DNA of 34,407 nucleotides from Bacteroidales bacterium (GCA_021738505.1 JAIPBW010000034.1:1-34407), one strand, 5' to 3'; positions 7,644 to 16,297 are shown, numbered from the stretch's first letter. Program-made: numbers and translations. Notes: generated by a model from the letters alone, not told the origin.

Positions 7644-8294
7644 CTATATCTGTTTAAGCTGACGAATAGTTTCATCCGGACTTTCAGATTTAAAAATTGT
7701 ACTTCCGGCTACAATTACATCAGCTCCGGCAGCGATCAAACTTGAGGCATTATCAAGGGTCACACCTCCATCTACCTGGATAAGCGTTTTGGCATTGTTT
7801 CTATCGATAAGTTCACGTAGTTTTGTGATTTTCGTATAGGAACGATGTATAAATTCTTGCCCTCCAAAACCAGGATTAACCGACATGATCAAGACCATAT
7901 CCAAATCAGCAATCACATCTTCCAGTAAACTGATATGTGAATGCGGGTTTAATGCGACCCCGGCTTTCATGCCCAAATTATGGATTCGCTGAATAGACCG
8001 GTGCAGATGAGTGCATGCTTCATAATGAACGGTAAGATACTCTACACCTAAATTTTTGAAATCATCAAAATAACGATCCGGGTCCATGATCATTAAATGG
8101 GCATCCAAAGGCTTATCTGCTTCCCTGGCAATAGCTTTGATAACAGGTTGACCATAAGAAATGTTCGGGACAAACATCCCATCCATAACATCCAGGTGAA
8201 ACCAGTCTGCCTGGCTTTGATTAACCATTTGGATTTCTTTACCCAGATTCAAAAAATCTGCTGATAATATTGAAGGAGCGATCAGATGCTTCAT
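7644..8294 (-). CDS. rpe: Ribulose-phosphate 3-epimerase
   Basis: This 216-residue TIM-barrel enzyme interconverts ribulose-5-phosphate and xylulose-5-phosphate in the pentose phosphate pathway. Conserved features are the N-terminal APSILSADF, HLDVMDGMFVPN (metal His and catalytic Asp), MSVNPGFGGQ (phosphate loop and second acid), VDGGV (second catalytic Asp) and AGS near the C-terminus. I placed the start at 8294 (MKHLIAPS), the family start, rather than 8348, which would put 18 non-homologous residues over the promoter. A -7 element lies at 8310-8317, giving a very short leader. Confidence 0.95.
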   Translation of the reverse strand: MKHLIAPSILSADFLNLGKEIQMVNQSQADWFHLDVMDGMFVPNISYGQPVIKAIAREADKPLDAHLMIMDPDRYFDDFKNLGVEYLTVHYEACTHLHRSIQRIHNLGMKAGVALNPHSHISLLEDVIADLDMVLIMSVNPGFGGQEFIHRSYTKITKLRELIDRNNAKTLIQVDGGVTLDNASSLIAAGADVIVAGSTIFKSESPDETIRQLKQI

Positions 8295-8309
8295 AACATA
8301 AATTTTGTA

Positions 8310-8317
8310 CAAAGATA
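8310..8317 (-). promoter_or_regulatory. -7 element for rpe
   Basis: On the minus strand this reads TATCTTTG, an exact TAnnTTTG. It lies between the pepD terminator and the rpe start, with about 9 bases from the predicted transcription start to the ATG. No clear -33 TTTG is visible. Confidence 0.45.
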
Positions 8318-8344
8318 GGAAAATTAAAAAATAATACCGGGCAT

Positions 8345-8373
8345 ACAAAAAAGCCCCGGAATTTACCGGGGCT
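8345..8373 (-). terminator. Intrinsic terminator of pepD
   Basis: On the minus strand an 8-bp GC-rich stem (AGCCCCGG at 8352-8359 with CCGGGGCT at 8366-8373, 6-base loop) is followed by six T residues. It separates pepD from rpe, so these two leftward genes are transcribed separately. Confidence 0.88.
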
Positions 8374-8401
8374 CAATATTTTGTGTTCTGACAAAAATAC
8401 T

Positions 8402-9856
8402 CTACTCAATCGTTTTGAGTATATCAAGAGTTAAATCCCAGAATTTTTTCACTGTATCAATTTCCACACCTTCATCCGGTGAGTGCGCACCTTTAATTGT
8501 GGGGCCATAAGAAATCATATCCAGCTCAGGGTATTTTTCGCCAATCAGGCCGCATTCCAATCCGGCATGAATAGCAAGTACTTTTGGTTTTTCCTGAAAT
8601 AATTTTTCATATGAGTTAGCTGTAATCTCTTTAATTTCCGAATCAGGATTAGGTGTCCAGCCGGGATATCCTTTGCCTTGTTCTGCTTTGGCACCGGCCA
8701 ACCGTAGAACAGAGACCACGCGGTCTGCAATATCTTTCTTGGCTGTCTCCACAGAGCTACGCTGACTGGTTGTTATATGAAAATGGTCATCTTCCGTTTT
8801 CACTGCAGCCAGATTAGTAGACGTTTCCACAAAATTATCTATATCCTGCGACCAGGCGATTACACCATGAGGCATAGCATACAGCATATTCAACAAAGCA
8901 TCCTGATATTCGCTACGTAAAACTTGTGCCGGGCATTCTTCAATACCTGCCTTAATCGAAAGATTCGGTTCAGTTACGTGTAGCTCAGCTTTTATATCCT
9001 TTTCAAATTGGCTTACCATACTCTCCAGACCTGCTTCTTTGCCTTTAGGCAATGCTATAAGAGCCTTTCCTTCGCGGGCTATAGCATTTCTTAAATTACC
9101 TGCATCGAAGGATGTTAAACGGGCATCAAATTCTTCTGCAAAATTCCAGAGTAAGCGATTTAGAATTTTTACAGCATTTCCTCTTCCCTTGTGAATATCA
9201 TCGCCGGAGTGTCCACCTTTGAGACCACTTACGGTTATCCAGTAACCCATATGGTTGGAAGGAGTTTGCTCCATCTCAAAAGCCAGTTTACCTACTGTAT
9301 CTTTTCCGCCTGCGCAACCAATAAATAACTCACCATCATCTTCGGAGTCCAGATTTAAAAGAATTTTTCCGCTCAGAAAATCTTTTTCCAAACCAAAAGC
9401 GCCTGTCATTCCGGTTTCTTCATCAACAGTAAATAAACACTCTATAGGCGGATGCTCAATATTATCAGCTTCAAGAATGGCAAGCTGCGCTGCCACTCCT
9501 ATACCATCATCAGCACCTAAAGTCGTTCCTTGTGCTTTTATCCATCCATTTTCCTCAACGGTTTCAATAGGGTCTTTTTCAAAATCATGAATCACGTCAT
9601 TATTCTTTTCACAAACAATATCCAGATGGCTTTGCAAGACAACCGTTTTGGCATTCTCTTTACCTTTGGTAGCAGGTTTAGTTATTAATACATTACCAAC
9701 TTTATCCTGTTTAGCTTCCAGTCCTTGTTCTTTAGCAAAATTGATAAGATAGGCAACTATTTTATCCTCCTTTTTGGAAGGACGAGGGATTTCAAGAATC
9801 TCTTTAAAATACGACCAAATACGTTTTGGTTCAAGTTCTAATAAGGCTTCGTTCAT
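8402..9856 (-). CDS. pepD: Aminoacyl-histidine dipeptidase (Xaa-His dipeptidase, M20)
   Basis: This 484-residue cytosolic metallopeptidase is full-length for the PepD/PepV-like group that hydrolyses Xaa-His and other dipeptides. The di-zinc site is visible as QSHLDIV (His, Asp), TLGADDGIG (bridging Asp), DEETGMTGA (general base Glu and Glu ligand), NLDSED (Asp) and a C-terminal GAHSPDE (His). The dimerisation/lid part includes GLKGGHSGDDI. It stands alone with its own terminator at 8345 and a -7 element at 9883-9890. Confidence 0.93.
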   Translation of the reverse strand: MNEALLELEPKRIWSYFKEILEIPRPSKKEDKIVAYLINFAKEQGLEAKQDKVGNVLITKPATKGKENAKTVVLQSHLDIVCEKNNDVIHDFEKDPIETVEENGWIKAQGTTLGADDGIGVAAQLAILEADNIEHPPIECLFTVDEETGMTGAFGLEKDFLSGKILLNLDSEDDGELFIGCAGGKDTVGKLAFEMEQTPSNHMGYWITVSGLKGGHSGDDIHKGRGNAVKILNRLLWNFAEEFDARLTSFDAGNLRNAIAREGKALIALPKGKEAGLESMVSQFEKDIKAELHVTEPNLSIKAGIEECPAQVLRSEYQDALLNMLYAMPHGVIAWSQDIDNFVETSTNLAAVKTEDDHFHITTSQRSSVETAKKDIADRVVSVLRLAGAKAEQGKGYPGWTPNPDSEIKEITANSYEKLFQEKPKVLAIHAGLECGLIGEKYPELDMISYGPTIKGAHSPDEGVEIDTVKKFWDLTLDILKTIE

Positions 9857-9882
9857 TTTATTATTATTTTTATTTTCGTGTA

Positions 9883-9890
9883 CAAAGCTA
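9883..9890 (-). promoter_or_regulatory. -7 element for pepD
   Basis: The minus strand reads TAGCTTTG (TAnnTTTG), and a TTTT lies 19 bases upstream of it on that strand in the -33 position. The predicted transcription start is about 20 bases before the ATG at 9856. Confidence 0.5.
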
Positions 9891-10035
9891 ATGAAAATGA
9901 TGCAATTTGAAAATATCAGTTATTCTGTTTACTTTGCGAACTATTTTGAATAAATAATGTTTTTCAGAAGTAGCATTGCATAACTGCATGAATAATACAA
10001 GAGAAATAAAACCAACATACTGAAAAATATAGCTT

Positions 10036-10653
10036 ATGGAATTCACAGAAGTAGCTCAAAAACGGACAAGTATCCGTCAGTTTACGGAAGACCCAATTCC
10101 GGTGGAAGATTTGAAGGAACTGGTCCGGATAGGCGGCATGGCCCCCAGTGTAAATAATTCACAACCTTGGAAATTCCACGTGATCACAAAAAAACAGCTG
10201 TTGAATGAGATGGCAGATGTGGTTGCCAAAAAGATCGGTTCGCTGCCTGAGAATGAATCCCGGATTTCCAATCACATCAAAAAACAAACGGAATGGTTTG
10301 CTACTTTTTTTAAGGAAGCTCCTGCATTAATTGCTCTAACTATGAGCAATTACGAAAGCGTTTTAGAAAAAGGTGTTTCGCTTGATCACGAAAAGATCAA
10401 TCACATCCGCAAACACCCGGATATTCAGAGTGCTGGTGCAGCTGTCCAAAACATACTACTTGCAGCTGTTGATATGGGATATGGAGCATGTTGGATGAGT
10501 GCACCAACGATGGCTGCTGAAAAGCTGGACGATATGATCCAAACGGAAAAAGATTACGAAACCTTTGCATTTATTGCTGTGGGCGTTCCAAAACAACATA
10601 AAGAGCCCAAAGCGAAAAAACCTGTGGAAGAAATCTTTAAGTTAATAGAATAA
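10036..10653 (+). CDS. Nitroreductase-family FMN flavoprotein
   Basis: This 205-residue protein has the nitroreductase fold. The N-terminal KRTSIRQFTEDP gives the FMN phosphate-binding Arg-Ser/Thr-x-Arg pattern, and GGMAPSVNNSQPWKFHVI is the second conserved loop with the SxxNxQPW signature. The GYGACWMS segment forms the dimer-interface flavin contact. Members reduce nitroaromatics, quinones or enones with NAD(P)H; some are ligand-specific, and the substrate is not evident. It is monocistronic, followed by a hairpin at 10661-10693. Confidence 0.88.
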   Translation: MEFTEVAQKRTSIRQFTEDPIPVEDLKELVRIGGMAPSVNNSQPWKFHVITKKQLLNEMADVVAKKIGSLPENESRISNHIKKQTEWFATFFKEAPALIALTMSNYESVLEKGVSLDHEKINHIRKHPDIQSAGAAVQNILLAAVDMGYGACWMSAPTMAAEKLDDMIQTEKDYETFAFIAVGVPKQHKEPKAKKPVEEIFKLIE

Positions 10654-10655
10654 AA

Positions 10656-10693
10656 GGAAGATTTGACAGTCTTCCGCGCTGACACTGTCAAAT
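10656..10693 (+). terminator. Hairpin after the nitroreductase, with an alternative pairing
   Basis: A perfect 10-bp stem (10661-10670 with 10684-10693) has a 13-base loop but no good T-run, so termination would be weak. GGAAG at 10656-10660 can also pair with CTTCC at 10671-10675 in the loop, giving a pseudoknot-like order of arms. Confidence 0.45.
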
Positions 10694-10738
10694 GATTCTT
10701 TGAATTCTAATATTTCTATATGGGCTGAATTTAAGAGG

Positions 10739-11548
10739 TTATTGAAAATAGTCTGAATATGGTTCACAATCGTTAAAGTACTGCCTGGGCGTCATTCCGG
10801 ATAATTTTTGAAAATCATTTATCATGTGCGCCTGATCATAATAACCACATTGATAGGTCAAATCAGTAAGGTTAAGGCTTTTATCATTAGACTTCATTTC
10901 AATGGCATGTTGAAACCGAACAATTTTCAAAAATTGTTTGGGAGATGTTCCAATCATGGTTAAGAAAATCCGTTCAAATTGTTTTCTACTATAACAAGCT
11001 TCCAAAGCTAAATCGTTAATTTCTACAAGCCCCCTCATTTGATTTATTTTACAAATACTGTTGTCTATTCTGTTAAAATTATACTTTAACCCATTGCTTT
11101 TTAACCTTTTAATAAAATAATCTTCTATAATTGAAATTCTTTTTGAAAAAGATTTTGCTTCATACAATTTAGTCTCGAGCTCATTTATATCATTTTTAAA
11201 TATCAGAGAAAGAGGAACATTTTGATTATATAGTTCCTGAATGGGAATATCTAAAAACGCAGACAATCCATGAGGTTGAAAAATGATTGAAAACAATGAA
11301 ATTTTACCGGTTATTTCAATATCGAAATACTCATTAAGTTGTCCTGTTATCAAAGTATTGTCTTTATTCGATTTGGTTTTGTCTGCTACTATTGGCTTAT
11401 CATCGAAATAAAAGACAAGTTCCAATAGTCCACTGGGAACAATTCGTTGTATATGCTTGTTGCCAGAAGGCAAGCAATCATCCAAAGTCCAATAATGTTT
11501 TATGAACTTTGATAATTGAAAAGATGGTTTAGAGACCTTATATATCAT
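10739..11548 (-). CDS. AraC-family transcriptional regulator
   Basis: This 269-residue protein has an N-terminal ligand-sensing part of about 160 residues of the type found with DUF6597-like AraC regulators (HYWTLDDCLPSG near the start), and a C-terminal AraC double helix-turn-helix (about 170-262) with the conserved GTSPKQFLKIVRFQHA and FSxxCGYYDQAHMINDF-like second helix followed by GMTPRQYF. It should bind DNA and control nearby or stress-related genes; its target is unknown. It is transcribed in the same direction as the VOC gene upstream but a strong terminator separates them, and a -7 element lies at 11568-11575. Confidence 0.88.
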   Translation of the reverse strand: MIYKVSKPSFQLSKFIKHYWTLDDCLPSGNKHIQRIVPSGLLELVFYFDDKPIVADKTKSNKDNTLITGQLNEYFDIEITGKISLFSIIFQPHGLSAFLDIPIQELYNQNVPLSLIFKNDINELETKLYEAKSFSKRISIIEDYFIKRLKSNGLKYNFNRIDNSICKINQMRGLVEINDLALEACYSRKQFERIFLTMIGTSPKQFLKIVRFQHAIEMKSNDKSLNLTDLTYQCGYYDQAHMINDFQKLSGMTPRQYFNDCEPYSDYFQ

Positions 11549-11567
11549 CGTTTACTGATCTGGCTTA

Positions 11568-11575
11568 CAAATTTA
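11568..11575 (-). promoter_or_regulatory. -7 element for the AraC regulator
   Basis: The minus strand reads TAAATTTG (TAnnTTTG), about 20 bases before the start at 11548 and directly after the VOC terminator. Confidence 0.4.
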
Positions 11576-11580
11576 GTATT

Positions 11581-11624
11581 AAAAACCGGGATTATGGCTT
11601 AGAAATTCTAAGCCATAATCCCGG
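11581..11624 (-). terminator. Intrinsic terminator of the VOC gene
   Basis: An 18-bp perfect stem (11586-11603 with 11607-11624) with a 3-base loop is followed on the minus strand by five T residues. It lies 8 bases beyond the VOC stop. Confidence 0.9.
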
Positions 11625-11632
11625 ATAAACAA

Positions 11633-11992
11633 TTATTCATCTCCATAGAGCCCTACCTTGTTTCCTTCACAATCAACAAAAACAGCAAAATAACCCCGCC
11701 CTTCAGCTTCAATTTTCGTTTTTGACTGAAGAATGGTTCCTCCATTTGCCCTAATTCGTTCAATTGCTCCCTCCAGGTCTTGTTCCGCATTAAAACTTAC
11801 TAATGCTCCATTTTTTCCTGGCTTAAAATTTGGTGCGAAAGAAATTGCTCCTTCTCCTCCCGGAAAACAAGCCATTTTTTCTTCACCAAAATCCATTGTC
11901 TGCAAATCAATTTTCAAAACTGATTTGTAAAATTTTACAGCTCGTTCAAAATCTGCTGCCGGGATTTCCACCCATGAAATTAATTTTTTCAT
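11633..11992 (-). CDS. VOC-superfamily (glyoxalase/bleomycin-resistance fold) protein
   Basis: This 119-residue protein has the paired beta-alpha-beta-beta-beta modules of the vicinal oxygen chelate fold: WVEIPAADFERAVKFYKSVL at the start and FAVFVDCEGNKVGLYGDE at the end, matching single-domain VOC proteins often labelled glyoxalase-like. Expected metal ligands are not all obvious (E8, and D/E residues near the C-terminus), so catalytic activity is unproven. It may be coregulated with, but is not cotranscribed with, the AraC gene beyond its terminator. A -7 element is seen at 12094-12101. Confidence 0.85.
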   Translation of the reverse strand: MKKLISWVEIPAADFERAVKFYKSVLKIDLQTMDFGEEKMACFPGGEGAISFAPNFKPGKNGALVSFNAEQDLEGAIERIRANGGTILQSKTKIEAEGRGYFAVFVDCEGNKVGLYGDE

Positions 11993-12093
11993 CGTTTTAA
12001 TTTTTTGGTTATTAAAAAAAATCAGATGAAAAAACTAAGTTCATGAACACTCTAAAAATTGGAAAATTGCGACATTTAAATTCTACCCTAAAA

Positions 12094-12101
12094 CAAATTT
12101 A
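12094..12101 (-). promoter_or_regulatory. -7 element for the VOC gene
   Basis: The minus strand reads TAAATTTG (TAnnTTTG); the predicted leader to the start at 11992 is about 95 nt. No exact -33 TTTG is present. Confidence 0.35.
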
Positions 12102-12184
12102 TATGGCCTGCTATGTCTAACCAGAATCTGATTTAAACTTACTACATAAAGAGCACAGGATGTTTTGCACTCTTGTATTAATTA

Positions 12185-12982
12185 TTAGTTGATTTCTGCC
12201 CCCATTTCAATATTTTTTTTCAATTCCTTTAATAGTCTTACCATAGGAGCTCCATCTATAACATCATGGTCAATTAATATAGTCATATTTAAAACATCGC
12301 GTATTTTTATATCATCACCTATAACTGTTGGTTTCTGTATTATTGATCCCACTCCAAAAGAGACGGGATGAATTGATTTATGAATAAACCAGCCATTTAT
12401 TTTACCTATCATACCAAGGGATGTTATAGAAATATTTCCCATTTTTCTATATGCTAACCTGGGATGATTGAGAATATACCTCCAGATCATTTTTCTTAAA
12501 AACCCGGGCAGATGATAATACAATCTTTCATAGAACTTTGACTTCTTATCCAGAACTATATCTTTTTCTGTTACAATATGTCTTTTTACATTTTCTATCT
12601 CATGACTGATATTCAAAGCACTCTTTAAATTCACCTGATCGATAACTACAGGCAATGGAACCTTCTGATCACCTATTTGTTTCTCCACTAAAAAGGAAAT
12701 ATTATGATCATTAAATGTTAATAGTTTTTTCTTGCTGTACTGATAAGAAGTCGCTTCGGGATATTTTTCCAGAGTTCTGCTGATCGCTTTAACAAGCCAT
12801 GCATTAAAGGAAATGTTTGTTCCTTTTTTTCTCAATTCACTTAATTTTCGCCGGCTTTCAGTAACATCAAATTCTAATAATGCGCTTACATGATGTTTCA
12901 GTAATCCTATTGAGTATATATCAAAGGTTGCTATCCGTGATTGCGGTATTTTCGTGTAATAATGATTATTTTTCACGTCCAT
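12185..12982 (-). CDS. Stand-alone E2-type (2-oxoacid dehydrogenase) acyltransferase domain protein
   Basis: This 265-residue protein matches the catalytic domain of dihydrolipoamide acyltransferases and shares their chloramphenicol-acetyltransferase-like fold, but it lacks lipoyl and peripheral-subunit-binding domains. The active-site motif is present as DHDVIDGAPM (H-x3-DG) near the C-terminus, preceded by the SITSLGMIG segment and an SFGVGSI strand as in E2 cores. I chose ATG at 12982 since the preceding ten residues (start at 13012) are not homologous. There are no E1 or E3 genes nearby, so it probably uses a free acyl-CoA acceptor pair or a partner encoded elsewhere. Confidence 0.8.
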   Translation of the reverse strand: MDVKNNHYYTKIPQSRIATFDIYSIGLLKHHVSALLEFDVTESRRKLSELRKKGTNISFNAWLVKAISRTLEKYPEATSYQYSKKKLLTFNDHNISFLVEKQIGDQKVPLPVVIDQVNLKSALNISHEIENVKRHIVTEKDIVLDKKSKFYERLYYHLPGFLRKMIWRYILNHPRLAYRKMGNISITSLGMIGKINGWFIHKSIHPVSFGVGSIIQKPTVIGDDIKIRDVLNMTILIDHDVIDGAPMVRLLKELKKNIEMGAEIN

Positions 12983-13190
12983 TTTTTTTATTTGTATGAT
13001 GCCCAATAGCATTAATATATTCCAACTAGTGTTTGTCCTTAATGTCCGATTTCTTTCGTTATGTATGTATTAAAATAGCCATTCTATGTTTCAGTCGGTA
13101 CTTCAAGCTTTTAAACAATCCCCAAACCTCGAACCTGAAGATTAAATTACCCACAGGCTATATGGCCAAACTCTAGTTAAGCGAAGTTTA

Positions 13191-13198
13191 CAAAAATA
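13191..13198 (-). promoter_or_regulatory. -7 element for the acyltransferase-domain gene
   Basis: The minus strand reads TATTTTTG (TAnnTTTG). It would give a long leader of about 200 nt to the ATG at 12982; no -33 TTTG is visible. Confidence 0.3.
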
Positions 13199-13370
13199 GG
13201 AAAAAGATTTTTTATTTAATTAACCTTAAAAAGATTGCAGATTCCAGTTGCCAATTTCAGTTAAATAAAACCTTGTCAAAAACACATAAAAACCTTTTTT
13301 CCTTAAACATAAACAAGACATAACAACAAACAAAGATTGTGCATATATAAAAATTTACACATTTTTTGAA

Positions 13371-13378
13371 TAAATTTG
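13371..13378 (+). promoter_or_regulatory. -7 element for the Ldh2-family gene
   Basis: TAAATTTG matches TAnnTTTG and would give a leader of about 170 nt to the start at 13556. The -33 position has no exact TTTG. Confidence 0.35.
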
Positions 13379-13555
13379 CAGTGATAGAGACAAACATTAA
13401 TTATTTGCTTCGGTTAAACCTGAGGAATATTTTTCACCATCTTACAACAACACGTGCTGTCAGACTACATATCGAATTATAGCCATACGGAAAGCCTGAG
13501 AGTAAATTTTTAATAATATTAATCGGAAGAATTGATATAGCAAAAAACAAAATCC

Positions 13556-14641
13556 ATGGATAGTCAACGATATAATTACGACGACCTTTACGTGCATACC
13601 CGGGCAGCCTTTAAAAAAATGGGCTGCTCGCAGGAGGACGCTTCCACATGTGCAAATGTATTGATAGCAGCAGAGCTGCGCGGGATTCCTTCCCATGGCA
13701 TTATGCGTCTGAAAGATTACATGCTGATGTGGCAAAAAGGACGCATCAATACCAAACCGAAAGTTCAGATAGTTCATGAAACCCCAACCACAGCAGTAGT
13801 AGATGCTGATCAGGCTTTTGGGGCGGTAGCAGGAACCCGGGCCATGAGGATAGCTATTAAAAAGGCAGAGAAATATGGTTCCGCCTGGATTTCAGTACGA
13901 AATTCTTCTCATTTCGGTATTGCCGGATATTATAGCATGATGGCGATGAAGAAAGAAATGATCGGTCTATCCATGACAAATGCGAACCCGTTGGTAGCAC
14001 CGACATTTTCGATAGATAAGCTTTTGGGCACAAATCCCGTTGCAGTTGCCATTCCAGCCGGAAAAGAAAATCCTTTCGTCGCCGATTTTGCCACTTCTCC
14101 CATCGCCCGGGGAAAGTTAGCCATCAAAGAACGGGAAGGCCTGGAAGTACCTGAAGGTTATGTTCAAAGCCGGGAGGGCATTCCCAGTACAGACCCCGGC
14201 ATTATCACCCGTGGTGGTGCCATTGTTCCTCTGGGCAGCGATTATGCACATGGCAGCCATAAAGGGTATTCCATGGCTGCCATCGTAGATATTCTTTCAG
14301 CCGTACTTTCGCGTGCAAATTTTGGCCCGTTTGTTCCTCCTCAAGTGCCTTATCTCAATCAAAAAGAAGGAGCACCGGGGAAAGGCCTCGGTCATTTTTT
14401 CGGAGTTATGAGAATTGATGGTTTTCAACCGGCTGATGATTTTAAAGCATATATGGATCAATGGATCCAAACATTTAAAAATGCCAGACCAGCAAAAGAC
14501 CAGGGAGAAGTTTTGGTACCGGGTGAACCGGAACGCCGCTATGAAGAGAAATACCGTAAAAATGGAATTCCGGTGCCGGATAAAGTGATAGCTGATATTA
14601 AAGAAGTTTATGAGATTTTAGAGCTAAAATTTAATTTATAG
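13556..14641 (+). CDS. Ldh2-family malate/L-lactate (or sulfolactate-like) NAD(P)H dehydrogenase
   Basis: This 361-residue protein is full-length for the malate/L-lactate dehydrogenase family 2, which is structurally unrelated to classical LDH and reduces 2-oxo acids with NAD(P)H. Signatures include RGIPSHGIMRL (catalytic His region), SSHFGIAGYY (second conserved His, nicotinamide contact), NPVAVAIPAG and DFATSPIARGK, and HKGYSMA towards the C-terminus. Related enzymes act on malate, lactate, ureidoglycolate or sulfolactate; the exact substrate is not decidable. Its end overlaps the convergent EamA gene by 11 bases. Confidence 0.9.
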   Translation: MDSQRYNYDDLYVHTRAAFKKMGCSQEDASTCANVLIAAELRGIPSHGIMRLKDYMLMWQKGRINTKPKVQIVHETPTTAVVDADQAFGAVAGTRAMRIAIKKAEKYGSAWISVRNSSHFGIAGYYSMMAMKKEMIGLSMTNANPLVAPTFSIDKLLGTNPVAVAIPAGKENPFVADFATSPIARGKLAIKEREGLEVPEGYVQSREGIPSTDPGIITRGGAIVPLGSDYAHGSHKGYSMAAIVDILSAVLSRANFGPFVPPQVPYLNQKEGAPGKGLGHFFGVMRIDGFQPADDFKAYMDQWIQTFKNARPAKDQGEVLVPGEPERRYEEKYRKNGIPVPDKVIADIKEVYEILELKFNL

Positions 14642-15590
14642 CTTGATTTCCGGTCTCTTTTACAGAATGTTTCTTTAATCTTTTCTTCTGGGAAATATTA
14701 ATACCAATAACAGCTGTTATTAAGGCTGCTGCACTTATCCACTGCACGATGGTGAGTTTACTGTCATTGAAGATATAATCGAATAAAATGGCAGATAAAG
14801 GAAAAAACAACTCGCAAATTGTTGCAATCATTGCTTTTATGCGTTGCAGGCCAAAGTAGTAAAGAAAAATGGCTCCGGAACCTGTAGTAATTCCAATAAT
14901 CAAAAAGATCAGCCAGTTTTCCTGTGTTGTCACTGCCAGTTGATTTACATGACCGCTTATCAAAACATAAGGCAACATAATCAAGGCAGTCAGTCCGTAT
15001 CGTATAAAAGTGGCTGTTTTAAAATCATATTTATACATCACCTTTTTACTCATCACGGTAGCCATAGCAAAGGAAAATGCCGCCAACATAGCATAGACAG
15101 CAGCCAGAGCAGAATTTTCATTCTGTGAAACGTGGGGAAGCTCCCAGCCAAAAGTCAGAAAATAACTGGCAATAATAGCTACAGTAGCCCAGAGAAAAAA
15201 GTTGCCTTTTACACGTTCGCCTAAAATTAATGCAGCCAGCAAAATCGCAAACACAGGCTGAAGCTTTTGAAGCAACACCACCACTGAAAGTTCCTGAAAG
15301 TTTACCAAAAACAATGCTTTCACAATGGCCATGGTGCCAACAGCTCCTCCAAATAAAGCAACAAGAAAAAAGGCTGAGAAATCACTTCCATTTATTTTAC
15401 GTATGATCTTATAACGGTTAAACAAAAAGAACTGCATCAACACAAACGGCAACAGGTGTAGCATAAACACCACATAACCTATCTCCAGATTATGCAATCT
15501 CGGAGTTAACACTACACCATCCAAACCCCAAAGCATAGCGGAAATACTAACAGCTACACTACCTATAATTAATGCTTTCCAGTTTTTCAT
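14631..15590 (-). CDS. EamA/DMT-superfamily transporter
   Basis: This 319-residue membrane protein has ten predicted transmembrane helices arranged as two EamA repeats (about residues 10-140 and 160-295). The GLDGVVLTPRL start and the LGERVKGNFFLWATVAIIASYFL-like end of repeat one are typical. DMT transporters export metabolites or amino acids or take up small solutes; the substrate is unknown. The C-terminus is basic (KKRLKKH). It is monocistronic, and its last bases overlap the convergent dehydrogenase gene. Confidence 0.87.
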   Translation of the reverse strand: MKNWKALIIGSVAVSISAMLWGLDGVVLTPRLHNLEIGYVVFMLHLLPFVLMQFFLFNRYKIIRKINGSDFSAFFLVALFGGAVGTMAIVKALFLVNFQELSVVVLLQKLQPVFAILLAALILGERVKGNFFLWATVAIIASYFLTFGWELPHVSQNENSALAAVYAMLAAFSFAMATVMSKKVMYKYDFKTATFIRYGLTALIMLPYVLISGHVNQLAVTTQENWLIFLIIGITTGSGAIFLYYFGLQRIKAMIATICELFFPLSAILFDYIFNDSKLTIVQWISAAALITAVIGINISQKKRLKKHSVKETGNQAIN

Positions 15591-15626
15591 CTAAACCATT
15601 TTTCTATCTCAGAATTAACTCGCTGG

Positions 15627-15634
15627 CAAATTTA
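15627..15634 (-). promoter_or_regulatory. -7 element for the EamA transporter
   Basis: The minus strand reads TAAATTTG (TAnnTTTG), giving a leader of about 30 nt to the ATG at 15590. A TTTT lies about 22 bases upstream on that strand. Confidence 0.4.
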
Positions 15635-15706
15635 GTGCAAGTTATGGAATTGCCATAAAAACTTTTCGTTGATATTTAAATCACAGAGAAAAGACATGCC
15701 TTTTTT

Positions 15707-16297
15707 CTACGATTTTATTTTATGTTCCGGATCCACAAGTTCCTGATATTTCTCCACTACTTTTTGAAAATCACTCCAGGCATCTCGTTTTAACGCAGGA
15801 TTCCTGAGCAACGCAGAAGGATGAAATGTTGGTAATAGCCACCGGTCTTCCAATTGCATCCATTCGCCGTGCTGGCGGGTAATTTTAAAGTCTTTATCCA
15901 CAAGCGTTTTGACGGGCACAGCCCCAAGGGTCACTAATATCTTCGGATTGATCAACTCAATTTGCTTCATCAAATAAGGCAGGCAGGTTTGCACTTCTTC
16001 AGGTTCGGGATTCCTGTTTTTGGGCGGGCGGCATTTCAAAATATTGCCGATAAATACATGTTTACGCCGATGGAAGTTACACGCTTGTAAAATTTTATCC
16101 AAAAGCTGTCCGGACCGCCCGACAAAAGCTTTTCCTGTTTGATCCTCGTCATATCCGGGAGCTTCTCCAATCAACATTATGGGCGAATCAGGCAACCCAT
16201 TTCCAAACACAGCTTTTGTTCGTGTTTTATGCAACGGACATTGAGTACATTGCCGGACTTCATAAAACAAGGCTTTGAGTTCTTCAGTGTTATCCAT
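15707..16297 (-). CDS. Family 4/5-type uracil-DNA glycosylase with [4Fe-4S] cluster
   Basis: This 196-residue protein removes uracil from DNA. The N-terminal CTQCPLHKTR and the second pair (LKCRPPKNR and QTCLPYL) give the four cysteines of the Fe-S cluster found in UdgA-like enzymes. GEAPGYDED is the water-activating motif (family 4 has Glu-Ala-Pro-Gly), and TFHPSALLRN is the DNA-intercalation/minor-groove motif. It overlaps miaA by 8 bases and is the last gene of the cca-miaA-UDG leftward operon. Confidence 0.92.
   Translation of the reverse strand: MDNTEELKALFYEVRQCTQCPLHKTRTKAVFGNGLPDSPIMLIGEAPGYDEDQTGKAFVGRSGQLLDKILQACNFHRRKHVFIGNILKCRPPKNRNPEPEEVQTCLPYLMKQIELINPKILVTLGAVPVKTLVDKDFKITRQHGEWMQLEDRWLLPTFHPSALLRNPALKRDAWSDFQKVVEKYQELVDPEHKIKS

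Larger units (their letters stand above)
13013..13555. other. 543-base AT-rich intergenic region
   Basis: No gene is supported here. The left part should carry the promoter of the leftward acyltransferase gene (CAAAAATA at 13191-13198, a TATTTTTG on the minus strand). The right part should carry that of the Ldh2-family gene (TAAATTTG at 13371-13378). The remainder is AT-rich with no riboswitch, tRNA or strong hairpin that I can recognise. Confidence 0.5.

Noticed and set aside
12149-12174. Imperfect AAGAG/CTCTT dyad after the stop of the acyltransferase-domain gene.
   Set aside because: The stem is short and bulged, with no T-run in either direction; too weak to call a terminator.
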